The notes: generated by a model not told the origin, from the letters alone. 36,100 bases of DNA from Pigoraptor vietnamica (GCA_943704525.1 CALSCQ010002219.1:1-36100); one strand, 5' to 3'; shown: positions 1 through 13,839, counted from the first letter of the stretch. Numbers and translations are program-made.

Positions 1-51
<51 letters not shown>
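1..51. repeat. Poly-A run at the left edge
   Basis: About 50 consecutive A at the very start of the window. It may be only an assembly break. However, a similar A-tract (912-937) sits at almost the same distance upstream of the second paralogue (about 85 bases before its start versus about 95 here), so the tract may belong to the duplicated unit and act as a nucleosome-poor promoter element. Confidence 0.8.
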
Positions 52-53
<2 letters not shown>

Positions 54-145
54 AGGGAAACATAGAAGGAACTCTCACACACAACACACACAAAGGCGCT
101 GTCACGTACAAACTTGAGCGAAAAGCATTCGTGCTTCAAGGCAAA

Positions 146-577
146 ATGGCCACCACCGCTCAGACTGCGGCACAGCCGGTGGCACAGGGCCCACCACGTT
201 ACAGCATGAACAGTGGCTGCGACGGACTCATGAAGCTCAGCGTGTTTCCCGACTACGCGAGCGCCCTAGCGCACTACGAAAGCCTCAGGAACACGCACGT
301 GGCGGAGCGTAGTTGGGTCACGATTCTCAAAGCCAAGTGGGGGCAGCGTTACGATCGAATTGGGGAAAGGGGCCATTACCTCGTGGAGAGTGAGTGCCGC
401 GACGACGCGATGGGTTTCACGAAGCGGTCAATTCGCGAGGAAGGCGACTGGAAGCGACCCGTGGGCATTGTCCTGGATGTCTGGCATCTGGCGCAGAATA
501 ATGGGGGCGAGGCCAACTCGCCGCTGTATGAAGGGCACCTGCGGACGACGCCAGACAGTCGTTCGCACCATTGGTAA
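146..577 (+). CDS. Unrecognised small protein, paralogue 1
   Basis: Single-exon frame of 143 residues starting at ATG 146 (context gcaaaATGGcc) and ending at TAA 575-577; the frame is open upstream to 131 only through a GTG. I do not recognise the family. The product is acidic to neutral, with no signal peptide or membrane segment. It shares about half its positions with the next gene, including YLVESE, RSIREEGDWKRP and LDVW, so the coding assignment is supported by the paralogue. It lacks the second Cys and two Trp of paralogue 2 (MNSGCDGLMK versus MNSTCTGCME) and has a longer C-terminal tail, so it may be diverging. A small globular domain of about 110 residues is the only structural inference. 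It is intronless, unlike most genes here. Confidence 0.7.
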   Translation: MATTAQTAAQPVAQGPPRYSMNSGCDGLMKLSVFPDYASALAHYESLRNTHVAERSWVTILKAKWGQRYDRIGERGHYLVESECRDDAMGFTKRSIREEGDWKRPVGIVLDVWHLAQNNGGEANSPLYEGHLRTTPDSRSHHW

Positions 578-1020
578 ATGGAACATGAGAGTCAGTTGAC
601 GGTTCGCGACAGGACTGTGACTGTGACTCGCCATGACCATGTGCGTGCCCTTCAGGTTGTGTGCCTGCGTCGTGTGTGCGTGTGCCGTGAGTTCTTGTCT
701 GTAATTGCGCCTCTGGAGACTGCATCTTCGTCAGGCGATGTAACTGCCGCATCGAATGAAGTCCAAGGCTTTTTTCGTTAAGCGTCGTTCACGCCTGAAG
801 CATGTGCAGCGACGTCCGACACTTGAAAATGCGCCTACGGCCATGGGTCGACCACGTGTAGGTGACGAACGGCCAAGGGTACTAAAAAGAAATTTCAGCG
901 GTAACAAACTTAAAAAAAAAAAAAAATAAAAAAAAAAGAAAACGGGAGCGAGCGAGAAACGCTCACGCACAGACTTGCCCTAACGAAAGCGACCCTTGCT
1001 TCGCTGTCCTTCGAAGCAGA
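578..1020 (+). promoter_or_regulatory. Spacer between paralogues with A-tract
   Basis: No gene is seen. It holds the end of unit 1 and the leader of unit 2. An A-tract with one T and a trailing G lies at 912-937. The bases between the tract and the second start (such as CGCTCACGCACAGACTTG, about 960-977) resemble the leader of the first copy (about 95-116). The duplicated block therefore includes 5' flanking DNA, with a period of about 875 bases. Confidence 0.5.
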
Positions 1021-1419
1021 ATGGCCACGCAGGAGCCAACATCCCCGACGCACGGCCCGCTCTTTGTCGTCTACAAGTACCTCATGAACAGCACCTGCAC
1101 CGGCTGCATGGAACTGCGCGCGTACGCCGATTACGACGACGCCCTCAAGTACTACGAGGATCTCAGGAACAAGAAGGTGGCGGAACGCGATTGGGTGCCG
1201 ATCATTAACAACGACTGGGGCGAAACGGAGCGCCCTGGCAAAGGGGATTACCTTGTCGAGAGCGAATGGGGAGACGATGACAACGGGTTCACGATGCGCT
1301 CCATTCGCGAGGAGGGCGACTGGAAGCGGCCCGAGGGCATCATCTTGGATGTATGGTACCCTAAGAAAAGAGCCGATTCGCTCGTGTTTGAGGAAGGCCT
1401 CTGGACGACGCCCGGCTAG
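1021..1419 (+). CDS. Unrecognised small protein, paralogue 2
   Basis: Single-exon frame of 132 residues from ATG 1021 (context agcagaATGGcc) to TAG 1417-1419. It is the tandem paralogue of the gene at 146-577. The shared core runs from YxMNSxCxGxM near residue 23 to LDVW near residue 112 and is rich in Asp/Glu, Trp and Tyr. The motifs KVAERDW, YLVESEWGDDDNGF and RSIREEGDWKRP are the most conserved. I know no family with this pattern and assign no function. It has no signal peptide, membrane helix or low-complexity stretch. The conservation of protein motifs alongside many synonymous differences implies both copies are, or recently were, under protein-level selection. Confidence 0.75.
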   Translation: MATQEPTSPTHGPLFVVYKYLMNSTCTGCMELRAYADYDDALKYYEDLRNKKVAERDWVPIINNDWGETERPGKGDYLVESEWGDDDNGFTMRSIREEGDWKRPEGIILDVWYPKKRADSLVFEEGLWTTPG

Positions 1420-1591
1420 CGCTCGCACAACTGCCGGTAAAGGTGTTCACGAAGGCGGCTCGGCTGTTGTGCATCGCTGTGCATTCACACGCCGCACTCG
1501 ATTGACAAGAGCGAGCAGCTGCGTGCGCAGTTGAAAACAACAAAGTGTATGTGCGTGTTCTGACTGCATGTGTCACAAAGTGTGTTGAGTG

Positions 1592-1649
<58 letters not shown>

Positions 1650-2125
1650 GTTCGTGTGTGTGTGTGTGTGTATGTGTGTGTGTGTGTGTGTGTTCGTGTG
1701 TGTGTGTGTGTGTGTATGTGTGTGTGCGTGTGTGTATGTATACGTGTGTTGCTGAATGCAGTGAGGCCGACGTCAAATGCAGCGCCAAAACACCGTCGAT
1801 GTCGTAGTGAAGTTGTAATCGCAGTGTGTCCATCATCGCGAAGAGGTGCTTACGGTGCGCATGCGTTCGTGACAGCACGAGTTGTGCCCAGCACCTGCTC
1901 CTTCATGCACGCACTGGCGCAATGGCCCACAGGCCAAAGGTACTTCTGCCGTACGCGGTAGTTTGGCAAACAACTGGACGGGTTCCGTGTTGGGGCAGCC
2001 CGTGCTGGATAGCCATGACATCACGATGTCGCCATTTCAATCACCCGCCAAAAGTCGCACAGTTGAGAACTGAAGATTCACAGCCCTGTGCCAAAGACTC
2101 CATCTTGCCCCTCGCAGTCGCCGAA
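1420..2125. other. Intergenic region with GT microsatellite
   Basis: No gene is recognised in about 700 bases. The middle is a (GT)n tract with GC and TAT interruptions. The rest before the PH-domain gene shows no family similarity in any frame. It may contain the 5' leader of the downstream gene. Confidence 0.6.
1595..1745 (+). repeat. (GT)n microsatellite, interrupted
   Basis: About 150 bases of TG dinucleotides broken by occasional CG, TC and TA. The apparent Val-Cys reading frames across it are artefacts of the repeat. Confidence 0.95.
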
Positions 2126-3715
2126 ATGGAGCCGTCGGGCGCGTCTTTTCGCGAGTTTATGCAACTGCGCGAGGACATTCTCGTGCTGCAACAAGGTCTG
2201 CAACTCTCCGTTTGTTTGCGAATCTTTGGGATGAGTGACGAGACGTGTGCATGATCTGTGCGTATATGGTGACAGTCTTACGTGACGTGGCACGCAGGCG
2301 CTTTCCTGTACGAATTTGAGAGCGATGGGCCTCATCTCAAGTGGTTCGAGCTCGACGCAACGTGCCGCGCTGTCAAGTGGAAGTCGTCCAGCGAGGCCCC
2401 CGAGTGGGAGGGCAAAAGTGCGTCTCTTTGCTCTTTGCTGTGCGAGAACGTTCTTGTTGCTGCATGAGATCGCTCTTCTTGTTTCCTGAGTACGCGCGTG
2501 TTGCTTGTCTGTTGGCTTGGGTGGATGCAGTGTGTATGTATTGCGGCCGTCTTCATTAATCTTCCTTCCCGCGGGTGTTTGTGCAGTATTCTTGCGCAAC
2601 ATTCAGGATCTCGTGACCGGGAAGACCAAGGCGCTTTCCGCCCTCCACAGCAGCCCGCCCGCGCGGAGTTCGAAGGCGCCGACGCACGCCGAGGGTCGAA
2701 TCGGCGTCGCACCTTACGTGACGCTTGTCACGCGAAAACGGACGATGCACATTGCGTTTGTGGACCAGAACGAGTACGGCACGTGGATTCGCGGCCTCAC
2801 CTTCCTCACCGGCATCACACCGACGGTGCGTGTTGATCCACGCAGAATGCTCGCAATCGACGCTACGTTGGGGGCACTCTTGAGTTGCTTGACGCTACGC
2901 TCAGAGCGTATTGCCGTCCCTGTCTCGCGCGATCGATGGGCTTCGATCTAAATTTGAGCCTCTCTGCTGCAGGATTACACTGTGAATCAGAAGGATAAGG
3001 CGTCGCGGCACCGCACGTGAGTAACGCGCGTGCGTTCATGGGCACCAACGCGTTACTGCCCCTCTGACATCCTGTGCCTGGTCTGTGCATTCCGCAGGCC
3101 TTCGTACCTCCTGAAGAAGCAGTCGTCTTCGTCGTCGATTGGGTCGTCGCGGACGGGAAGTCGCGGGCGGAGCGACGGCGATCACTCGGATGCGCGGCAG
3201 CCGTACGAGTCGAGCATTGGGAGCGGCGCTGGCGGCATGAAGCCCCGGCGGAAGCAGGTGCTCTCGCACGACGACGCGTCGCTGCTGCACACGCTGCTGG
3301 ACGAGAACAGGATCCTCGTGTCCACGTGCGAGCGACAGGCACGCACCATTAGCGAATTGAGGGAGGAGTTGGAGGTGCGGTATCGTGCCTGGTGTTGTTT
3401 TTGTGACAATTTGTGTATTGAGATTGGTTTTTCATTTGCGTTTGTGTCTTGAATGCGTGCCTCTGTACGAATCCGCTGTGCTGCATACTCTTTAAAACGC
3501 GCCGAATCGGCCTTACGATTTCGCAGACGCTCCGCGAGATGCTCGCCAACCTCCAGTCGGAGGACGACGCCGCCGACGACAGCAAGCGAAAGGCGCTCCA
3601 AGAGGAAGGACTACGCGCGGAGATTGAGGCGCTGCGGGAAGCGCTGGCTGCCAAGGACGCGACCATTGAGGGGCTGTGCGAGCTCGTTTCGGGTGCGCGC
3701 GACGAGTGCTGTTGA
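2126..3715 (+). CDS. PH-domain and coiled-coil protein
   Basis: Six exons: 2126-2195, 2298-2417, 2587-2825, 2973-3016, 3098-3374, 3527-3715; 312 residues. Junction phases agree throughout and the PH fold is continuous across them. After a short helical start (residues 1-23), a pleckstrin-homology domain spans about 24-140. Its first strand carries GAFLYEFESDGPHLKWFELD, followed by FLRNIQDLVTGKT and a last helix ending EYGTWIRGLTFLTG. This is closest to the phospholipase C/RCC1-type PH domains that bind phosphoinositides or act as scaffolds. A Ser-rich basic linker (about 155-200) follows, then a coiled coil from about 205 to the end (LLDENRILVSTCERQ, ELREELETLREMLANLQ). No catalytic domain is present, so a membrane-recruited adaptor is inferred. 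An upstream exon cannot be excluded. The gene is tail-to-tail with the nuclease gene. Confidence 0.8.
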
Positions 3716-3815
3716 CGCCGGCCTATCAATCACAGATTACATCTATTTACAAAAAACAGTTGGGCATTTTGCCGGGACGAATATTGCGCGAGCACTGCGC
3801 AACGGGGATTGGCCC

Positions 3816-5305
3816 TCAGCTCTCTTGCGCGTTGAGGAGGCCCTCGGTGAGTCTGCGTTCGGCGCATCATAGTGAGCACACCATCCGACAATTCACAACC
3901 TGACGACGACAGTACGGCGGCGCAACCAAAGGCATCACGGGCACAGACACGTGCAGTGGACACCCACCCAGGGTCCTTGACCTCGAGCAGCGCCTTGTTG
4001 CGGCGGTGGCGGGTGAAGACAATCGCACCGATCGTGACAATGATGGCAGCGACGCCCGCGCCCACGGCTACCGCGATGACTGGGAACGTCGTCTTGCTGC
4101 CCCCGACCCACGGGAGTTCGGCGTCGGACGATCCGAGGTTGCAGTTGAAGACGCTGTTGACCCACTCGGGGTGGTCAATGTAGGGGTTGCGGTTGCGCTG
4201 CCATGAGTACACGGCGTCGTTGCGCCGGTGCTCAAGGTCGGAGACGGGGTCGGCGTTGTGCCACTCGATGAGCGTGCACAGCTTCCCGATGCGGGGAACG
4301 TTGTCCGGACCGTCCTGTTTTGCCGGTGGTTGAATTCAGGCCCTATCACAAAGTCACACAATTATACAGCACGCGCATTGATCAAGAGAGGCAAGAGAGC
4401 GCACCTTGTTGTCGATCACGAGCTTCGGCATGTTGCCCTCGGCGACCGCATAGCGAGTCGCCATGTAGAAGATCATGCGTGCGACGTCGCCCTGCACGGC
4501 GTGCGGAAGTTCCGCTTAACACTATGCACCATGACCAACAAGACAACGACACAGACAAACGCAGATGTGCGTAGAAAAAAGCTGACCCTCACACACAAGC
4601 GCAATTTCGCACCTTCGACTCATTCGGAGGTTCCCAAGAGTCCGCGTCGGTGTGGCAGATGTCGCAGTGCTTGGCCACGCTCCCGCCGACGTCAAAGCCC
4701 TTGTTGCCGCGCTCGGAATTCGCCATAGGATCAGACGCACGCAGGTGGTGACCGTCCGTGTACGCAGGGAGGCCCTCGACAGGGAACCCGTGAGACTTCG
4801 CCCAAACTACAAGCGAATGAAAAGAAAGAATGAGGCGCCGGAGCAATAGGATGGTCCGCAGAAATTTTACAACGACCAAGCAGATGCAAAACACACCGTG
4901 CTCGCGGTTCCAAGTGCCAACGCCACCGTTGTCCGAGTTGGTCATCGCGCTCTTCGGGACGCTGGTGCGCTTGTAGAGAAGGATGACATTGTTCGAGTTG
5001 TTTGGATCCTCGTCGGCATCCTGCATACATTGCACTAAGAATTTACACGGCCCAAGAACGAGCACAAACAAAGACTTACGCACCTGGATGATGCTCCACA
5101 CGCACGAGTACGAGTAGCGCAGGGCGTTCTGCTTGAGGATCTGGTTAAGGGCGAGCTGGAGGGCCGTCCCCGATTTGCCGCGCGCGTTGGCGTAGTACGT
5201 GTTGTCGTCAAACTCCTCCAGGCCGTAGGGCTTGGAGCAGCCGCTCGCCGACGCGCCCACCACAAGGGCGGCGCAAACGAACGCCGTGATCGCAATGGCC
5301 CTCAT
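3816..5305 (-). CDS. Membrane-anchored secreted endonuclease I (EndA-type)
   Basis: Six exons on the minus strand: 5305-5084, 5020-4897, 4806-4613, 4491-4405, 4314-3968, 3852-3816; 336 residues. The first 21 residues form a signal peptide (hydrophobic core ending GASAS). The catalytic domain is the bacterial endonuclease I / His-Me finger fold: WNREHVWAKSHGF (about 113-125) is assembled across an intron, followed by DGHHLRASD (133-141), NSERGNKGFD, EPPNESK-GDVARMIFYMATRY and NPYIDHPEWV near 252-261. These match family signatures for a non-specific DNase/RNase with one metal site. After the domain comes a 24-residue hydrophobic helix (about 286-309) and TRHRRNK, a type I anchor with a short cytosolic tail. 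The nuclease should face the outside or a vesicle lumen. The last exon is the least certain: without the last splice the frame stays open to 3730. The gene is head-to-head with NIT2. Confidence 0.85.
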
Positions 5306-5824
5306 CGTGAAACCCTCGAGCAAGGATGATCGAGGGGTGACGATTGTCGTTTGGGCGCCAAAAAACACGAACGCCGTGCTTTGAAAGGAAGATCCCCACG
5401 CAAAACATGCCCTGCATTTCTACAACGACGTCTTTTTGCAAACAATGGGCACATGCCACCGTCCACGAGTGTCTCGGACGCGCTGCCGTGTGGGTGTGCA
5501 TGCCTGTGTGTGTGTGTCAACGACGACGCACAGCGTCGACGTACACACAGAAGCTCACACAACACACCAAGATCCCACGTTACCTTTTGATAGGAAACGA
5601 GTGAAAATAAACTGCGTTTTCATACAATTTGCATAGTGAGAGACGGTGCGTAATAAAAAATTAGCGGCAAGCCACTTCTGGGTGGGCCGCGGAAAATATA
5701 CTATTTGGGCGCATTCGGAGAAAGTGCTTATTGTCCCGTTACGCGTACTGTTACATAATCGGCTCGCCAAAACGGCCGACCTTTTCACCATCCGGCCCTA
5801 GATGCACTCCTTCTCTTCAGACAG
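5306..5824. promoter_or_regulatory. Divergent promoter region, nuclease / NIT2
   Basis: About 520 bases between two start codons pointing away from each other; both promoters must lie here. AT-rich patches at 5592-5612, 5650-5665 and 5690-5710 (ggaaaatatactattt) are candidate core elements. No coding family is seen. Confidence 0.45.
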
Positions 5825-8076
<2,252 letters not shown>

Positions 8077-8273
8077 AGTGCGGCAGTTTAGGGGCGGAAT
8101 ATATTTGCGAAAAATGCCGTTTGCCGTGTGATTAGAAGCAGGGTGACGGCGACTGTCCCATATATCTGAGCAGAGGAATCTTTTAGTGTGTGCACGAAAC
8201 GAGCCAAGTCGTCCTTGCCCACCCACGCCCACAGACAGCAACACGCGCAACCACGCGCGCACACACACCACGC

Positions 8274-9308
<1,035 letters not shown>

Positions 9309-10534
9309 GGCGGAACTTGATGCGGCCGCTTGGTCCGCAGCAGGTGCTTTTCCGAGCGACGAGCCTATTTTTCGTACGACGGTTGTGTGCACACGCACCG
9401 CTTAAAGAAACGATGCCAGGGACAATGCAATGCGCGGTCAGCAGATTGCGTTGGGCACGTGTGCGGGCGAGGGGTGGGGTGTGGTAAGCCCGTGGTCAAC
9501 GGGCACGCGGCTGCAGCAGCACGCGTAGAACGGACTGCGGACAATCGCCTTCTTCGGGTTTCGCTACTTCCAGTGTTTACAGTCGCCGTGCGTTCGTTTG
9601 ATTCGTTTCTCGTTTTGTGAGCAGCGTGCGGTGTGCGGTGGCAGCCACAACAGTCCGCAAATTTCGATGACGTCGGACGCAGTGGCGGCGTAGGTGGGTG
9701 TTAGGGTACCCGGCCTCCCCGCGCCGTCCCGGTCGGCACTTGCGCTGGTCGTTGACTGATCTTTACACTGCCGCGTTGACTTGGGCTTGTGTTCATTCGG
9801 AAAGGGGGTTCAGGGTTTAGAGTAACGGGTATGTGGCGCAAGTCACACGGCTGGACAGTCGGCCTGTGCCCGGCCGGCGAGCCCGGCGCTGGCGGCGAGT
9901 CAGTAACAGTGCCAAGTGTGCCGATCACTGAAATCCAGCCGTCGGCCGAACACAGGCTGCAGATCCGGGCCGTTCGCGCACACTCGTGCCATTCGACACT
10001 CTTTCCGACAGCCGAGTTCTCAGCGCGCCGCAGACGATCAGTTTGCAGTCGCAAACCCCCCAGCACTGAGAGTCGTTGACCTGACTGCATTGAAGTAAGG
10101 GTGGAGGTTAGCTTCGCCGAGATCTCGGGGCGTCGGTTGTCATGGAATGCCCAGGTCACCACTGACAGTAAGCTGTGTGAAGGTTGTGTCTCACACCTCG
10201 CGACGAAGCGCATAACACACACACACATTATTGCCACCCAACAAACGCGCAGGACAAGGGGGAGCCTTCGTAACGGCGCAGGCTTCGTCAGTCTGCGTTG
10301 CGTGTGGAGATCGCCCTTCCGACTCTGGATTTTTTCTGTGGCGATTCGCGGCGTTCGCGTCATTCGTCGCTGGCACCACTCCGGCAGTGCCCCTGTACTG
10401 CCGTCCATTATTGCCCATCCCAAACGCCCCACCATAGAGGCACCGGAGGGTCCTCCAAATGGAGCCACCGCGGCGCACACTGCGACGGCCTTAGCCAGCG
10501 AACTATTGCGGCTGTACAATCGGCCGTTGGTGGG
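9309..10534. other. 1.2-kb divergent spacer without confident gene
   Basis: Between the AMMECR1 and CatSper-like start codons. A minus-strand frame is open at 10594-9701 (297 codons from the first ATG-like start) and a plus-strand frame at 10101-10757, overlapping each other. Neither shows a recognisable domain, a splice-linked partner or a composition unlike the spacer, and both are rich in Arg/Pro/Ser, typical of open frames in GC-rich DNA. Promoters of both flanking genes must be inside. Confidence 0.5.
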
Positions 10535-10842
10535 ATGGAGCGCACTGTGTCGTTCCAAGGGTCCATCGCGTCGGTGGTGTCGAGCGTGCATCAAAGCGAA
10601 GTATCGTCGTCATCGCGACCGCTTAGCGTTGAGTACGACGAGAATGGGTCTATTGTCAGCCACGGGAGCATGCTCTCGACGAACAGCGAGGGCGGGTCGT
10701 CCATTGTGCGGTGGGTCGTCGGAGGTTGATGCTGCGTGGCCAATTCAGTGCAAGTAGTCGCTCGCATTATTGATGCGCACACACGCACACACGCACACAC
10801 GCACACACACACACACACACGCACATACACACACACACACAC

Positions 10843-10892
<50 letters not shown>

Positions 10893-11307
10893 GTGTGACG
10901 TCCGTCTCACACACGTCGTCCACAGGCACAGGTACACGGATACGACACAGACACTCATGCAAATCACAACCACACACACACACACACTTTAGACTGACAG
11001 GCACACTGACAACAATAACACACGCACATGCAACGCGCAGCATGTAGGCATTCATGCGTGTAGTGCTAGCACCCGTGTATGGGTACTCAGCATTTGTTTG
11101 ACATGAATGCTCTCCCTTGCGTAGGGAGCGTGACATTCAACTCGAGCTCGAGCGTGCCGGCGGTTTCAGGTTATACTGTGGCAAGTTTTCCGAGTCCGGA
11201 CGCTTCTCGGGGTTCATTCTCTCCATCATCTTCTTGAACACGATCGTGATTGCGCTACAGGCCACGGGCAGCATCGCTCGCAATGCAGGTGTGTGTGTGT
11301 GTGTGTG

Positions 11308-11387
<80 letters not shown>

Positions 11388-12930
11388 GTGGCGTGTTGCG
11401 CATGTGTGTATGCGTGCCTGTTGTGTGCTCGTCCGCGTGTATGGATTCGCCCCGTGAGAGTGAAGCCAATTTGAATCGGCCCCTTGCAACTGCATTCGCA
11501 CCGCCGTCCAAATGGCCTTCCAATCGACACCTCCGCCCTACTCAAGCACGCCCACCCGCACGTATGCACACACACTTCTCTACTCTTCTCTTCCGGTGGA
11601 GTCGATGGACAGCCGCCTGTGATCGTGCTGATCCCTCTCTCGTGTTCGCAGGGTACTTTTTTCAAATCATTGACAGCGTCTTCCTCGGCATTTACCTCTT
11701 TGAAATGCTCGTCAAAATTTTCGCACTCCGAAAGTTCTACTTTGCCTCCGCGTGGAACCGCTTCGGTGGGTCGTCCGAGAAAGCGCCTCTGCCCGCTGTG
11801 CGGTGAAAGCTCTCTGTTCGCTGTGCGGCGAAAGCGTCTCTGTTCGCTGTGCCGCGAAAATTTGTCATGTAGCGCGCCGTACGCTCCCAACTTGTTTGAC
11901 AGTGTGAGGGTGAGGGAGGGTCAACTTGAAATTTGGATGCGCGCCGACTCCACGTGTGCGTGTGTGTGAGCACGTGTGAGTGTGTGAGGATGATCGCGCG
12001 CAGAGTTGCACGCAGTCGTGCAACTTGTGCCAGCAAGTACTCATGCCCCCCCTTCCTATTACCCACACGCGCCGACAGACTGCCTCATCGTGCTGGCGAG
12101 CATTCTCGACCTCGTCCTTCCACTTGCCGTCACTGTGACGGCATTCAACCCGAAAATTTTCCGACTTCTGCGAATTTTCAGGTGGGAATCGACCATGGGA
12201 TGCACTTGTGCTTGTGTGCGTGCCGTGGCTGCGTCCTCGAGCAAACACCCCTTTCACACGCGCGGCGTAAACACGTGCTTCCACACTCTCACACCGAACC
12301 CAATGTTGCCTGCCCTCTTTCACACCCTCCCTCCCTCCCTCCGGCACGACAGGGCCATACGCGCCATACGCGCACTCCGTGTGCTGCGTTCGATCAAGTT
12401 CCTGCGGAGCCTCCAGGTCATCGTCACGACGCTCATCCAGTCGATTCCGGCCATGAGCACCATCATCGCACTCATCGGACTCGTCACGTGTATCTGCCGC
12501 CTCACCGAATGTGCCGCATGCTGTGCGGCTGCGTTTGTTTGTGGGAGATTCATTTCGGGTCTTCTGTTGTCTTCTCTGCGGATCGACCTCACTCGCCTTC
12601 ATCCATCGTCCGTGCGATGAGTCGTCTGCCTTGACTCCCCGGTCGTTTGTGTGGAATTTCATCGCGCAGATGTGTGGGCCGTGATAGGGCGCGCGCTGTA
12701 CGCCGACGTCGACCCGGAGCGCTTTGGATCGCTTGCCCTCGCGTTCTTGACGTTGTTTCAGCTGATGACGATGGACGATTGGTTCTTCATGTACAGCGAC
12801 AACGCCGAGGGGGGAGAGGGGCGCAACGCGGCACACATTATTGTGTACCTCGTCTCTTTCATAATCCTCTGCACTTTTGTTCTGCTCAAGTGGGTGCCGC
12901 TTCTGTCTCTCATATGTGCCGTTTGTGTGC

Positions 12931-13003
<73 letters not shown>

Positions 13004-13008
13004 GTGTG

Positions 13009-13040
<32 letters not shown>

Positions 13041-13839
13041 TGTGTGCGTGGGCGAGGGTCTATGTTGTGTGTGCGTTGTGTGTATCGGTGGTTTTTTTTT
13101 GTGTGTCGGTTGTATGCGAGTGTGTATGTGCTAAGCTCGCGTGCGAGTTCCATACAGTTCGTCAAGTTGCATGCTAACGCACTTACCTCTTCATCGCAGC
13201 CTTTTCATCGCCGTTATCGTCGACAATTTGCAAAACGCGCAAAACAAGCTCAAGCAAAGACACAAACCACGCAAGGTGAGTCTTACACTGAACCTTCCCC
13301 CGCACTGGCATCAGCCCTTTAAGCGGGCTCGTCTCTCCTTATGCCATGCCGTTCGGCGACAGCACGAATTTAAGCCGCCATTCCGTTCCTTCAGAGCGAA
13401 GATGGGGACGACGCAGCCGATGCGGTTATTCGCACCGACACGGACAACGCCGGCCGCCTGCACTCCGACAACACGCGGATGGACGAGAGGCTCATGTTCG
13501 CGTCTCGGCAAACAACGCACAAGTGGGTGACCCCGCGTTCTGTAGGGTTGAGCGTGATGTGATCATGTGCACGTGTGTGCGTGTGCAGGTGGGCGTGTTT
13601 GTCTGTCCATGCGTGCATGCTGCGCGCCGCGTGCTATGTTGCGCGTGGTGCGCGTAAAATGGTTGCGCTAATCGCCTTTCCATTCTGTGAACGGTCACAG
13701 GCAGCGAAAGTTGCTGCGTCACTTTTGCGTCATGCTCGCCGCCATCGACTACAATGCCGAAGAAATGGAGCGACACCGCGTGCTCGTCGACAAGCTCGTT
13801 GCGATATGCGAGGCGGACGTCAAGCACGACGACGATTGA
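10535..13839 (+). CDS. CatSper-like single-domain voltage-gated cation channel
   Basis: Nine exons: 10535-10710, 11125-11288, 11652-11765, 12079-12181, 12353-12489, 12670-12889, 13200-13275, 13395-13522, 13701-13839; 418 residues. It has one six-helix repeat rather than four: S1 about 88-108, S2 115-139, S3 152-172, S4 177-208, S5 209-243, pore 252-275, S6 285-321. S4 carries nine basic residues at every third position (Arg180 to Arg204, Lys at 201). The pore helix ends FQLMTMDDW, giving T265-x-D267-x-W269, the CatSper filter signature that supplies a ring of four carboxylates for calcium. S6 ends LLNLFIAVIVDNLQNAQ, followed by a charged C-terminal helix. CatSper channels work as heterotetramers in the flagellar membrane. 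The N-terminus is Ser-rich, without the His-rich tail of mammalian CatSper1. The donor of intron 5 (GTATCT) was chosen because only it restores LVTYVWAVIG. The start ATG is the weakest point. Confidence 0.88.
10774..10987 (+). repeat. (CA)n in channel intron 1
   Basis: CA dinucleotides with CG interruptions from about 10774 to 10888, a short non-repeat stretch, and a second CA run at about 10971-10987. Here the sense strand is CA, whereas the other gene introns carry GT. Confidence 0.9.
11289..11388 (+). repeat. (GT)n starting at channel intron 2 donor
   Basis: The intron starts GTGTGTGT directly after exon 2 (..AATGCAG) and continues for about 100 bases with two TTG interruptions, as in NIT2 intron 7. 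Confidence 0.95.
11783..11859 (+). repeat. Three-copy 25-bp tandem repeat in channel intron 3
   Basis: Three imperfect copies at 11783-11808, 11809-11833 and 11834-11859, each containing a form of CTCTGTTCGCTGTGCGGCGA. It lies just inside the 5' end of intron 3. Confidence 0.85.
12925..13040 (+). repeat. (GT)n in channel intron 6
   Basis: TG dinucleotide run with a few GC and TTG interruptions, ending in five GCGT units near 13021-13040. It lies between the exon encoding the pore/S6 start and the exon encoding the S6 end. Confidence 0.95.

Noticed and set aside
1545-1961. Val-Cys-rich and His-Thr-rich open frames across GT repeats (also at 6602-7143, 7108-7403, 10591-11136, 11117-11501, 12647-13177, 20248-20665)
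   Set aside because: Dinucleotide repeats are open in all frames on both strands; the flanking residues belong to introns of real genes or to spacers.
3730-3967. Nuclease reading frame continuing unspliced to 3730
   Set aside because: Possible, but it would put the stop 14 bases from the convergent PH gene stop and add a Cys/Arg-rich tail unlike the rest. The spliced end at 3816 has a GTGGGT donor and cgcag acceptor typical of this genome.
9701-10594. 297-codon minus-strand frame as a gene
   Set aside because: No domain, no plausible splice partner, overlaps the channel's first exon; kept only as an observation.
12353-12487. Channel exon 5 ending at GTGTAT (12488)
   Set aside because: It gives the wrong phase for the next exon; the donor GTATCT two bases later restores the conserved S5 sequence.
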